The notes under the pieces: model-generated
What the model was told of the DNA's origin: nothing
Databases searched by the model: none
What the model saw: only the letters and a program-made list of their open reading frames with translations
NCBI GenBank assembly: GCA_965198415.1
Contig: CBDAPN010000032.1
Span: 124,001 to 188,000 of the forward strand
Source of the DNA: Endozoicomonas sp965198415
Lineage (GTDB): Bacteria > Pseudomonadota > Gammaproteobacteria > Pseudomonadales > Endozoicomonadaceae
Length of the DNA: 64,000 nucleotides
Reading direction: 5' to 3'
Shown: in pieces, positions 36,657-45,564 of the stretch
Numbering within the stretch: position 1 is the stretch's first letter
How the letters are laid out: every line of letters starts with the position of its first letter
Position numbers and translations under genes: made by a program

Positions 36657-36798
36657 ATTACTCCTCGACAAAACCTATAATAAATTTTTTAATTTAGTTA
36701 TAAAGATCGAACTTATCAGACCGGTTTTATAACAATCAAATTTTCAAAATTAAATCCAATATTTTAAATAAACTTAAATCACATGTAACCTTATAAGA

Positions 36799-38049
36799 TC
36801 AAACACAAATTAATCTTACATCTTCAATCCTCCTAGTACATGCATCCTTTATCCATTCTTTTTTAATATTTGATTCTAAACACTTTTTAAACCAACCATG
36901 CGCCTTACTATTATTTTCCAACATTTGGTTGCACAATCCTAATTGATATAACGCCTCATAATTATCATCATAAGATGATGCCGCTTCTGTCTGCCAATAA
37001 ATAGATTTTTTGTATTCACTTTTCTTAAAAAAACAAATACCAATCAAAACCAAGGCGTCATATCTAATTTTAACAACAGCATTTAAACATGAAAATAGTG
37101 CTTCTATTGCTTCATCATACTTTCCCAATTTAAAAAGAGCTCTACCTTTACAAAGAGCATTCATTTTAGTTTTTGACCCAAGCTTGATAGCATTATCAGC
37201 AAAAATGATAGCGTCCGAGTATTTCTGTAGATTATAATTTAGTAAAGCCATCCAGTGATATAAAGTTGACCACATAGGTTTCAAGGCCACTAGTTTCTCT
37301 AAAGCATCTAATGCTTTTTTGTTATTTTTATTACTATAAAATTCATAGACAAAATCTTTCAGAAGGAAAAGTGATTCATCAGTATCCACAAAATTTGAAA
37401 TAGGTAACCAACTCAGAAAATCACCATCTATTATTGATGACTTCCACAGTTTATTAGAGAAACCAACTTCCTTTAGTTCATCTAGAAACCGATGACCAAA
37501 ACCTGGAACTCCAAAAATTTCAACATTACTCAACCCTTTAAGTAATGATGCATTATAAACATCGATAAGATCATCTGCACCATAAAACACAGATATCTCA
37601 GATTTTGACTCAGCAATACTTTTTACTAAGTTATCATATTTAATATCATGTTTATTTGTATCTGGATTCCTAGGCAACTTTCCATCTAAAACTACTTGAG
37701 GAGCGAAAGCGATTATCTTCTCAGCGTTAAGTAAGGTTCCGAACAAAAGTGATGCATACCCCCCCATAGAAGAACCTATAGTTACAACACGCTCGACCCT
37801 ATTATCACGTATGATACCCTTTATTATACTAAACAAGTCATCAGCATTATTTGAAAGCCCTTTAATTACACCATTATACCAAGAACATCCATTTTTCTTA
37901 TCACCAGGATCTTTTATAAATAAAACTTTCATCTTTAATTCTTGAGCAATTCTATATGCTGCAAACCCTTTTGCCTCTCTATGGGAAAAGACAACTAGAA
38001 GTGAATTAGATTCTGGTTCATCTATAAAAAGTAACGTTTCATTATTCAT
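36799..38049 (-). CDS. Alpha/beta-hydrolase fused to TPR-like repeats
   Basis: A 416-residue protein. Residues 1-220 are an alpha/beta-hydrolase: nucleophile elbow GSSMGG with Ser94, acid candidate in YGADDLIDVY near 160, and histidine in PGFGHRF near 188. Residues 240-405 contain TPR-like helical pairs (ALDALEKLVALKPMWSTLYH, YSDAIIFADNAIKLGS, YDEAIEALFSCLNAV, YEALYQLGLCNQMLENNSKA). There is no signal peptide. Similar hydrolases in capsule loci act as esterases or transacylases on polysaccharide, and the TPR half may bind partner enzymes. The gene and its neighbour to the right are markedly more AT-rich than the FkbH block. Confidence 0.72.
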   Translation of the reverse strand: MNNETLLFIDEPESNSLLVVFSHREAKGFAAYRIAQELKMKVLFIKDPGDKKNGCSWYNGVIKGLSNNADDLFSIIKGIIRDNRVERVVTIGSSMGGYASLLFGTLLNAEKIIAFAPQVVLDGKLPRNPDTNKHDIKYDNLVKSIAESKSEISVFYGADDLIDVYNASLLKGLSNVEIFGVPGFGHRFLDELKEVGFSNKLWKSSIIDGDFLSWLPISNFVDTDESLFLLKDFVYEFYSNKNNKKALDALEKLVALKPMWSTLYHWMALLNYNLQKYSDAIIFADNAIKLGSKTKMNALCKGRALFKLGKYDEAIEALFSCLNAVVKIRYDALVLIGICFFKKSEYKKSIYWQTEAASSYDDNYEALYQLGLCNQMLENNSKAHGWFKKCLESNIKKEWIKDACTRRIEDVRLICV

Positions 38050-38315
38050 AAAAATCCAACATGTAAAATATTTACAAAAAACAGTTGCTCGGAATATTGC
38101 AGTAGTAGTTAGCCAAAAAAATTTTTGATGGTATTTAACACTATCTAGCAGTTCACCTTGCCTGTAACAGGGTTATAACACAGATCATTGGCAGATTCAT
38201 AAAGCCAGAAAATCAATACGCTTGTTTTTCACTGGAAGGATAAGAATCTGGTTGCCTTCAGACATTCAAATTGATAAATTGCCTAGGGTTATTTTTTTAA
38301 CTTAGTCCATTTATT
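38050..38315. other. Non-coding gap inside the capsule operon
   Basis: 266 bases without a supported gene, between the AT-rich hydrolase and glycosyltransferase genes. CCTGTAACAGGG near 38160 is a minor inverted repeat. No promoter can be assigned. Confidence 0.4.
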
Positions 38316-39866
38316 TTAAAATAACTCTAACATTGAATTAACATCAGCCTTTTTAAAATGATTTATAGACGGTCGATTTTTACACTTATCTTTATGTTTT
38401 AATGCTTTGAAATCATTAAAGTAATCAATATCACCGATAGTACCATTTTTTATTTCATCCTTAAAATTTTCTCTTCCTTCATTTCCAAAGATATAGCTAT
38501 ATACACCATAATAATCTGCTTCAATCAATGTAGTTGAACCTGAACTAAAGTGAAGATCTACTATCTCGAATAAACGCCCAAGGACTGGCTTATCAACAGC
38601 GTGCCCATAGATAACATTAGGCCTAAGTGAAGAGGACAGTTCTTTGACACTTTCTCCTTTTGGGTGTTTTCTTATCAACCAAAGCACCTCACTTTCAGTA
38701 TCTTTTATCATTTCTTCCACTTTTATAGGAAGCTCAGCTTTGATCTGAAGACATATTAACGCAACATACTTATATTTACTTTTCTTTTTCTTCAAAAAAG
38801 AAATATGCTTGTCGTCAGATGTAAACTTTAGTTGTCTATCTAACCAAGGATAACCACCAACAATAGTTCCTTTACCTTTAAATGTCTCCTCAATATTACC
38901 TTTTTCTTTTTCACCCCAAACCCAAAAATGGCTTGGTAACAAATCATAACCTCTCTTTGGACTCTCTTGCCAATCAGAATAAAAAACAGGATTATAACCA
39001 AATTGCAAGCCATGCTGTACATCGACTGTTTTTATCCCTAATTCATTAGCTGCGTGAACTAAAGGGGTATAATAATAATAAGGATGAAAAAATACTGCCT
39101 TGGGATTAAACTTAAGTAAAATTCTTTTATAGAAGTTCTTCATATTGATCTGCCAATCAAAAAATGAATTCATCCTATTCTCATTGATTGGCACATATGA
39201 AATATTACTTTTATAACTACTAAAAAAATCATCTCTAATGTAGATATTCTGATAATAACCTAGAGTATGTAGTTTAGGTGGAATAACACACAAAGGCTTA
39301 TGTGTATAGTTGCTTATTTTTTCTATACTTTTACTAAAGCTCTTAATTATCTCTATTTTTTTGACCTTATATTTCTTTAGAGCTTCTTCATAAATAGGGT
39401 CTAAAATTCTATTAAAATATTTCCCGTTAATCTCAACATGGTCTGCACTATTTAAATTTGTAAAAAAAATAAAATCTAGCTTCTCAGAGGTAATATCATC
39501 AACCTCAAAAAAATTTTTTTTCTTTACAAGCTTTGCTCTATCTTTTATCTTTATATTCGACGGCCTACATAATTGAGATAGATAAGGGTTAAAGTTTTGC
39601 TCATTCTTTATTTGTCTCATCCATGCAACATTAAGCTGAATCATAAGTTCGTTTCTTAAATATGGCCAAACCTGTTTTTCTCCATATTTAATTTCATTCA
39701 CTGGATAATTATTTTTAAATCTCACAAGTTGACCTAAATACTCAACTTGTTGTTTAACTTCAACTCCTTTGTCGTTTATCAGAGACCTATTTTCTTTAGC
39801 TTTAAATAGCCTACAGTCTTTAATGAAGCTTATAGGGTTTTTAATTAACTTCGAGATTTTACTCAC
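38316..39866 (-). CDS. Putative capsule polymer glycosyltransferase
   Basis: A 516-residue Lys-rich cytoplasmic protein, probably GT-B fold. AVFFHPYYYYTPLVHAANEL then VDVQHGLQFGYNPVFYSDW contains the QHG motif seen in several surface-carbohydrate synthesis proteins. LWLIRKHPKGE and HFSSGSTTLIEADYYGVYSY look like the donor-site motifs of the second half. It overlaps the neuA stop by four bases and follows neuB-C-A, so it is the best candidate for the sialyl- or polysialyltransferase. I do not recognise it as NeuS or a GT38/GT52 member. AT-rich, unlike the kps genes. Confidence 0.6.
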   Translation of the reverse strand: MSKISKLIKNPISFIKDCRLFKAKENRSLINDKGVEVKQQVEYLGQLVRFKNNYPVNEIKYGEKQVWPYLRNELMIQLNVAWMRQIKNEQNFNPYLSQLCRPSNIKIKDRAKLVKKKNFFEVDDITSEKLDFIFFTNLNSADHVEINGKYFNRILDPIYEEALKKYKVKKIEIIKSFSKSIEKISNYTHKPLCVIPPKLHTLGYYQNIYIRDDFFSSYKSNISYVPINENRMNSFFDWQINMKNFYKRILLKFNPKAVFFHPYYYYTPLVHAANELGIKTVDVQHGLQFGYNPVFYSDWQESPKRGYDLLPSHFWVWGEKEKGNIEETFKGKGTIVGGYPWLDRQLKFTSDDKHISFLKKKKSKYKYVALICLQIKAELPIKVEEMIKDTESEVLWLIRKHPKGESVKELSSSLRPNVIYGHAVDKPVLGRLFEIVDLHFSSGSTTLIEADYYGVYSYIFGNEGRENFKDEIKNGTIGDIDYFNDFKALKHKDKCKNRPSINHFKKADVNSMLELF

Positions 39867-40549
39867 TTAAAAAAACCTCTAACAATTTCCAAGTCTTCTT
39901 TTGTGTCAATATCACAGCTATCTTTCTTATTCATCTCATAAAAATATGATTCAGAAGACAAAAGTTGTTTATCAAGTAAGAATTTATTGGTGTTCCCAAT
40001 ATAAATTGCACCATTAGTCTTATAAGACTTGGGCAACTGTTGTCTAGCAGACGTTAGGTCATCCCATCTTCTCACCGGACTAAAAGAGCCATCATTATTT
40101 TTGTAAATTGCTTTAAATGGAGAATCTTCAAATTCAACTATTGAGGCAAGAGTAGTTGCTTTTTTGTATTCATAATGCTCTAGAGCCGCTAGAATATGCT
40201 CTTTTTTTCTCAGTGGTGATGTCGGCTGTAAAAGACAAAATTCACTTGTCAGTAGTTCCCTTCTTTTTAATTCAGTTAGGGCATGCTCAAGAGCATCTAT
40301 ACTACTAGCATTATCTGTGGCTAAAGAAGAAGGGCGATTTATCACTTCAGCCCCCCAAGCCAAACTAACTTCTTTAATTTCGCGACTGTCCGTTGTCACA
40401 AAAACATGCTCAAAGCACTGGCTTTCAAGTGCTGCTATTATGGTATGAGCAATCATCGGCTTGCCAGCTAGATTAAGAACATTTTTGCGAGGCAAGCCTT
40501 TTGAGCCCCCCCTGGCTGTGATAATGGCCGTATATGTATTTTTTTTCAT
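39863..40549 (-). CDS. neuA: CMP-N-acylneuraminate cytidylyltransferase
   Basis: A 228-residue enzyme activating sialic acid with CTP. The CTP-binding motif ARGGSKGLPRKN is at residues 12-23. TTDSREIKEVSLAWGAEVINRP, LLQPTSPLRKKEHI and DIDTKEDLEIV (metal-binding Asp region) are the family blocks. It is the short form, lacking the C-terminal O-acetylesterase domain of E. coli K1 NeuA. The start ATG is directly at the end of neuC (shared base at 40549) and it ends in a 4-base overlap with the next gene, so translation is coupled. Related enzymes activate legionaminate or pseudaminate, but no genes for those pathways are present. Confidence 0.88.
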   Translation of the reverse strand: MKKNTYTAIITARGGSKGLPRKNVLNLAGKPMIAHTIIAALESQCFEHVFVTTDSREIKEVSLAWGAEVINRPSSLATDNASSIDALEHALTELKRRELLTSEFCLLQPTSPLRKKEHILAALEHYEYKKATTLASIVEFEDSPFKAIYKNNDGSFSPVRRWDDLTSARQQLPKSYKTNGAIYIGNTNKFLLDKQLLSSESYFYEMNKKDSCDIDTKEDLEIVRGFFK

Positions 40550-41715
40550 TAAGCAACATCCTTCATAGCAGGCGCTATAAATGAGAAATCCACATCATTA
40601 AATAATTTTTGCCCTGCTGCATCCCAGATTTCTTCTTTTTCAATCAAATCCATGAATTTTTCTGTGCTGTTACCAGTTCCAAAATAACTGTCTCTTTCCA
40701 GCTTTACTGAGTCAATCGCTTTTTGAATAGCTTCGTAGATTTCTTCACTACTGTAACCGACGTTGATAATACTTTTTGCAAAATACCTTGCATTCTGACG
40801 ATTTCCAATGTTGATTGATGGCATACCATAAAATGGTGTTTCACGAATACCAGCACTGGAATTACCAATCATGCACTTAGAGTTTTTCAGCAAAGTAAGA
40901 AATGATTCAAACCGAATAGAAGGGTAAACCCTAAAGTTTTCTTTATCTTTCAGTCTGTCATATTCTCTAAGGATATGGTCTGAGCCATCATCGTTGTTAG
41001 GATATACAACTACAAAATTCTGCTGACACTCCAATAAAGCATCAACCATAGCTTTTGTATTAGCTGGCATATTATTAATATCGGTTGTTACAGGATGAAA
41101 CAGGACAACACTGTATGCTTCAAACGGTATATCGTAGTGTTCTTTTACTGTATCCAGATCAGGTAAGTCAGGGGATAACATGGCATCTATATCTGGTGAG
41201 CCAATATTATGGATAAACTTTTGTTTTTCTCCCATTTGAACAAGTCGCTTTGCTGCCTCATCATTACAAACCATGTGTAAATGGGATAATTTAGAAACAG
41301 AATGCCTAATAGACTCATCTATTGTACCAGAACGCTCACCACCCTCAATATGGCAAACCAGTGTATTGGTTAAAGCACCCACTATAGCACCTGCAAGTGC
41401 TTCTACACGATCACCGTGAATTACCAGCATATCCGGCTTATTCTCATGTATATAACGAGACAGGCCTTTAATGGTACTGGCCAGAATCATTTCCATTCTG
41501 TCGCCAATATGCTGATTCATGAAGGTATAGATACGCTCAAAGCCTACATCAATCACTTCTTTTGCGGTGTAACCATAACGTTGAAGTGTATGCATGCCTG
41601 TAATAAATATCTGACATTCAAAATTTTTATGGTTTTCAACCGCCAGCATTAAAGGCTTCATTTTGCCAAAATCTGCACGGGTTCCGGTAAGAAATAAAAC
41701 TTTACGCTGTTTCAT
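40549..41715 (-). CDS. neuC: UDP-N-acetylglucosamine 2-epimerase (hydrolysing)
   Basis: A 388-residue enzyme releasing ManNAc from UDP-GlcNAc, the first step to Neu5Ac. The N-terminus KVLFLTGTRADFGKMKPLM, then HGDRVEALAGAIVGAL, CHIEGGERSGTIDESIRH and NSSAGIRETPFYGMPSINIG are the hydrolysing-epimerase motifs. Its length is nearly that of E. coli K1 NeuC (391). It is distinct from the non-hydrolysing wecB at 50657, which starts CVVGTRPEAIKMAP. The order neuB-neuC-neuA in one unit gives a complete CMP-sialic acid pathway. A LegG-type role on UDP-diNAcBac is possible, but its partner enzymes are absent. Confidence 0.88.
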   Translation of the reverse strand: MKQRKVLFLTGTRADFGKMKPLMLAVENHKNFECQIFITGMHTLQRYGYTAKEVIDVGFERIYTFMNQHIGDRMEMILASTIKGLSRYIHENKPDMLVIHGDRVEALAGAIVGALTNTLVCHIEGGERSGTIDESIRHSVSKLSHLHMVCNDEAAKRLVQMGEKQKFIHNIGSPDIDAMLSPDLPDLDTVKEHYDIPFEAYSVVLFHPVTTDINNMPANTKAMVDALLECQQNFVVVYPNNDDGSDHILREYDRLKDKENFRVYPSIRFESFLTLLKNSKCMIGNSSAGIRETPFYGMPSINIGNRQNARYFAKSIINVGYSSEEIYEAIQKAIDSVKLERDSYFGTGNSTEKFMDLIEKEEIWDAAGQKLFNDVDFSFIAPAMKDVA

Positions 41716-41791
41716 GTATATTTTTAGTTCTGGTTACAATATTCGTGACAAACTGCCGATCAAGTGATCGGCAGCGGCAAAGACTTGGAAA

Positions 41792-42829
41792 TTAATTCAC
41801 ATCAGACTTTTTGATATGTTCGTCTGAGTTGATATGGCGTGTAGCCACTTTTCCGAGTAATGAATCGAAATCTTCAGCCAAAATTTCTCCTGTACCGGGA
41901 CGCTTAACCCAAATATTATCTTTGCTGAAAACATCCCCCTCTTTGATTTCTTTAATAGCAACTACAGTTGCGAAGGCAAAATCAATGGTAGGCTGCTCCT
42001 CTTTTACAGGTGCCTTTGAGCCACCCAGAGTTTTATGGATGGTGTTCGCTCCCTTGATTAGTTCAGCCATTGTATTTATGTCGTTTGAGCAAACAATGTC
42101 AGGTCCAGGACGATCCATACTATCTGTAAAGTGTCTTTCCAAAATTTTGGCTCCAAGCGCTACAGCACCCAGACAGGCATAATTATCTGCAGTATGGTCA
42201 GACAAACCAATTACTGCGTCTGGAAACGCTTCCTGCATTTCAGTCATTGCCCCCAAACGTACTAACTCAGGTGGTGTTGGGTAAACATTTGTACAATGAA
42301 GCAGGGAGTATGGAACGCCATGCTTTTCGAAGATAGCAACTGCTTTACGAATGCTAGCTATAGTATTCATACCTGTACTGAGAATGATTGGCTTACCAAA
42401 TGAAGCTACATGGTCAATAAGAGGGTAGTTATTGCATTCACCAGAACCTATTTTATAGGCTGGAATATCCATCCGCTGAAGTCTGTCCGCTGCAGCACGG
42501 GAGAAAGGTGTACTGATAAAAAGCATACCTTTGCTTTCTACGTATTCCTTAAGCTTGATTTCATCTTCTTCATTGAGTGCGCAACGATCCATTATTTCAT
42601 AAATTGAAACATCTGCATTGCCTGGAATAACTTTTTTTGCATCTGCACTCATTTCGTCTTCGACGACATGTGTTTGATGCTTAACAACTTCAACACCCGC
42701 TTTGGCAGCTGCGTCTACCATTTCAAAAGCAGTTTTCAGTGAGCCTTCATGATTGATACCTATTTCAGCAATCACAAGTGGTTCATCATTAGTGCCAATG
42801 CGGCGGTTACCGATAAAAAACTCTTTCAT
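41792..42829 (-). CDS. neuB: N-acetylneuraminate synthase
   Basis: A 345-residue enzyme condensing ManNAc with PEP. TIM-barrel motifs: VIAEIGINHEGSLKTAFEMV, VVKHQTHVVEDEM, STPFSRAAADRL, YKIGSGECNNYPLI, STGMNTIASIRKAV, CTNVYPTPPELVRLGAM, GLSDHT and ERHFT. The C-terminal SAF/antifreeze-like domain covers about 285-345 (KEIKEGDVFSKDNIWVKRPG). It is the first gene of the capsule-specific operon, with its own leader carrying an ops site 166 bases upstream. Product Neu5Ac is favoured; legionaminate synthase is the alternative. Confidence 0.92.
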   Translation of the reverse strand: MKEFFIGNRRIGTNDEPLVIAEIGINHEGSLKTAFEMVDAAAKAGVEVVKHQTHVVEDEMSADAKKVIPGNADVSIYEIMDRCALNEEDEIKLKEYVESKGMLFISTPFSRAAADRLQRMDIPAYKIGSGECNNYPLIDHVASFGKPIILSTGMNTIASIRKAVAIFEKHGVPYSLLHCTNVYPTPPELVRLGAMTEMQEAFPDAVIGLSDHTADNYACLGAVALGAKILERHFTDSMDRPGPDIVCSNDINTMAELIKGANTIHKTLGGSKAPVKEEQPTIDFAFATVVAIKEIKEGDVFSKDNIWVKRPGTGEILAEDFDSLLGKVATRHINSDEHIKKSDVN

Positions 42830-42862
42830 TTTAAACCTTTAACGAATCAGGTTTTTAAGGAA

Positions 42863-42879
42863 GTGTGTTCACAACACAC
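42863..42879. promoter_or_regulatory. Perfect palindrome in the neuB leader
   Basis: GTGTGTTCACAACACAC has 7-bp arms and a 3-base centre, 34 bases before the neuB ATG. It could be a protein-binding operator or a small leader hairpin; position suits control of neuB. No regulator is identified. Confidence 0.4.
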
Positions 42880-42995
42880 ATATATGAATCCAGCACTGAC
42901 AAAGTGGAGTGTGTGATGGAGGAATTTGAGCCATATAGACTAAAAAAAACCGGTCACACAAATCTACAAATCTGGGGACTTGTAACAATCAACAG

Positions 42996-43007
42996 ACGCT
43001 ACCGCCC
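42996..43007 (-). promoter_or_regulatory. ops element in the neuB leader
   Basis: Minus-strand GGGCGGTAGCGT is again the complete ops core, 167 bases upstream of neuB. The flanking leader differs from the 0.9-kb repeat, so this is a separate fourth site in the same orientation as the operon it precedes. Confidence 0.8.
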
Positions 43008-43114
43008 ATCGATTCTCCTAAGGATGCATATACCGAAACAGCAGTACTCCGTGACCGAGCAGTTGTGGCGGCCAGTATAAAAAGCTTGTCAGTGCTGGTG
43101 TATACGCAATGTAA

Positions 43115-43160
43115 AGGCTTCTTAAAGCCTGAACGAAGGATAACGCGGCGTAACCTTCGC
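43115..43160 (-). terminator. Two small hairpins between the broken kpsD paralogue and neuB
   Basis: AGGCTT/AAGCCT at 43115-43130 and an imperfect CGAAGG...CCTTCG stem at 43134-43160. On the minus strand they follow the kpsD remnant and precede the neuB leader, where a terminator is expected. No strong T-run. Confidence 0.4.
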
Positions 43161-43256
43161 CGCTGTTTGTGTCAATAGTCAATAACCGCTTTGAGGAGGC
43201 TGTTGGCTGTCAGTTTAAGAGCCAAAAGCTACTAAAAGCTACGCAGGCGATACCTA

Positions 43257-44020
43257 CTAAAGCTTCAACACCACCGCCGCACTCATCGTCACCGGGTAAA
43301 TCACCCGTATCACATCGCTGGTGTACTGCATGGTTTTCTCATCAACCTGCGGCATCACCAGAATTTCATCGCCGGGCTGCACATCGTATTTAGCCAGCCC
43401 TTTATTGAACCAGCCGTTTTGTATTCAATGCGAGAGATGGTTCCGTCCCGGTGCAAAACCAGTACACGAGACTGGTCGGCTTTTTGTGAGTAACCACCAG
43501 AAGCATTAACGTAGTCGTCTATAACACTTCCTTCATCAAACACCATGGCGTTCGGGAACATCACTTCGCCATGCACCTGTATCAGAACGGTTTTATTAGG
43601 AATAACAATCCGCTCCTGATCCTTCAGCATCACGTCCAGGCGGTTGTCGTTGTGGCCAAGCAGCACCTGTCCCCGAGGCTTCACCTGTCTGGCTCTGTTC
43701 ACAAATTAAAGAACAGATTCGGCATCCGACTTTCTTAACTGGGCTTCCCCGACACTTTTGCTTCGGGCAGACAGGGCAGCCTGTTCCAGTTGTACGCCCA
43801 GCATCGCCTTTTGACGCTGGGCGACTTCTTACCGGAACAGTTGCATGGCTTCAATATTGGAGCGTTCGTTAGGCTGAAACCTAGCCATCAAATCATTCAT
43901 GGTGCTGCTGTAAGGCAGGATATAAATCACCTGGCCATTTTGTTCACCTTCTACGGCAACGCTGATCGTACCCGACATCTTATTCGACACAACGATGACT
44001 TCATCGCCGCTGCTGATCAT
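43257..44020 (-). pseudogene. Decayed kpsD paralogue, C-terminal part only
   Basis: The minus strand encodes the C-terminal half of a KpsD-like protein. SSGDEVIVVSNKMSGTISVA, ARQVKPRGQVLLGHN, VLIQVHGEVMFPNAMVF, SQKADQSRVLVLHRDGTIS and PQVDEKTMQYTSD all align with the intact KpsD at 25730. Reading is broken by TAA after MQLFR (about 43828), TAA before FVNRAR and a frameshift near 43400. Its residues differ widely from the intact gene, so it is an old paralogue and not a fresh copy. The N-terminal half is gone: leader copy 2 begins directly at its upstream end. It suggests that a second kps export operon once followed this leader. Confidence 0.88.
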
Positions 44021-44021
44021 T

Positions 44022-44927
44022 ATTAGTAGAAGTTATTTCTTACTGCTCAGGCACCACGCTGTATAAAAGGCACGCTACCGCCCGTCGTTTTTGTATCCTA
44101 CACCCGAATCAGGATGAATGACCGTGCTTTTAACGAAACAGCTTCAACAGCCCATCGCCGGTGGCATAGAACTTTTGGTGGCGTTACCAACAGCAGAAGA
44201 TACCACCCAAAAAATGGGTCTGAATTTTTACATTGAATTTTATGCTTAAGTACACAAAAGGTAAGTACGCACTAACACTATCGGAAATGCGCTCTGCAGA
44301 AGCTTATATTCAGGGGGAATCGGTTTGTTGCCCCTAATTTAGGGGTATAGGCCTTCCATAAGCTGTAATGCAATGCTTGGTAAATTTTTATACACAACAA
44401 TCAAGCACTAAACCTTTTTACTTAATGCATTAAATTTGTTTATTTTTTATACTCTTAGCGTCGTAAAGTTACGAACGCACAATATCAGTTACATTGTGAA
44501 AACACAATAAAAAGACACACTACCGTCCATCACTTTTTCGTGTAACACCTACAATTCAGTGGACACTTTTGCACTTAGCGAAACAGCAATGGCTATTGAG
44601 CACCACAACTCTCTGTTTTTTTCCGGGTTAACCGAGACAAGAAAGAGTGCACAGGGCCAATAAATTTTCGCTGGGCAGTTTACAGAGAGGGTTGTTAAGG
44701 AGTAAGTCGGGATAACCCCATAATATTGCGATTATCCGCATGTTGTTTTAAACCACACGTTAACTGCAAACGTTAATACCCAATGCTTTTTGCAAAGTCG
44801 ATATGAAATAAAGGAGGGCTTACTTGTAGTAGGTGCAGTAGACTGGCCTACCGAAAGTCGATTAATCAGCGCAACGAATAGCGGAAAGCGTCCTTACGCT
44901 GATGGACATTTTTTTTGCGTCAGTAGG
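44022..44927 (-). repeat. Operon leader repeat, copy 2 (upstream of the kpsD remnant)
   Basis: About 906 bases nearly identical to copy 1 and copy 3. Left end (GTAGAAGTTATT.CTTACTGCTC) is shared with copy 1. The right end, including the hairpin ATCAGCG...CGCTGAT and the run of eight T before GCGTCAGTAGG, is shared with copy 3. The plus-strand hairpin plus T-run at 44870-44916 could terminate plus-strand transcripts. In the minus direction it now leads only into the kpsD pseudogene and then the neuB leader. Confidence 0.85.
44072..44083 (-). promoter_or_regulatory. ops element in leader copy 2
   Basis: Minus-strand GGGCGGTAGCGT followed by GCC, identical to copies 1 and 3. It precedes the kpsD remnant, so transcription recruited here could still run on through the neu operon. 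Confidence 0.8.
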
Positions 44928-45005
44928 AGTAGTTCAGGCTAATAAAGTGACGAAGCATAAAAGTAGCCACGCTCAAAAAATTCCGGTTATATTGCGAAAC
45001 TCGAT

Positions 45006-45563
45006 CTATAAATGACCCCTAACCCTATCTCCCTGGCCGCTACCCGACACTGTCATCATAATGTACTGAAAATAATGAGATACCGTCATCGTTTGAATCA
45101 TCCGGGCATCTATTGCAGCCAATACCTCTGGTTCAGACGTGTCAACCCCATTAACCTGGGCAAGACCAGTAATCCCTGGCAACACCTGGTATACACCAAG
45201 CCGAGCTCTGGCTGAAATTAATTCGTCCTGATTGTACAGACTGGGTCGTGGGCCAACCAGACTCATCTCACCTTTCAATACATTCCACAGTTGAGGCAGC
45301 TCATCAAGCTTTGTCTTTCGCAGGAACCGACCCAGTGGTGTGATCCACGAAGAGCATGCCAGATGACTAGCGACAGAAGCCGTATTCACCTTCATGGTAC
45401 GAAACTTTACCAGAGTGAACGGCTTTTGATGTCTACCGACACGCTCCTGTCGAAATATGGGAGAGCCTGTATCAAACAGACCGATCAAATAGATCATTAA
45501 AAACAGGGGCAACCCAACAATGAGCCCAACCAGCGAAAAAACAATATCGAAAAGACGTAACAC
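45006..45563 (-). CDS. Initiating sugar-phosphate transferase, PglC/WbpL-operon type
   Basis: A 185-residue monotopic phosphoglycosyl transferase that would move a sugar-1-phosphate to undecaprenyl phosphate and start a repeat unit. One re-entrant hydrophobic helix (VFSLVGLIVGLPLFLMIYLI) is followed by QERVGRHQKPFTLVKFRTM, LRKTKLDELPQLWNVLKG and EMSLVGPRPSLYNQ, the conserved catalytic motifs (DE pair in LDELPQ). The start is GTG at 45563 with AAGGAAA upstream; the frame extends further upstream, but only inside the preceding gene. It is the last gene of the O-antigen-like operon. The small size matches the PglC group. Confidence 0.85.
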   Translation of the reverse strand: MLRLFDIVFSLVGLIVGLPLFLMIYLIGLFDTGSPIFRQERVGRHQKPFTLVKFRTMKVNTASVASHLACSSWITPLGRFLRKTKLDELPQLWNVLKGEMSLVGPRPSLYNQDELISARARLGVYQVLPGITGLAQVNGVDTSEPEVLAAIDARMIQTMTVSHYFQYIMMTVSGSGQGDRVRGHL

Positions 45564-45564
45564 C

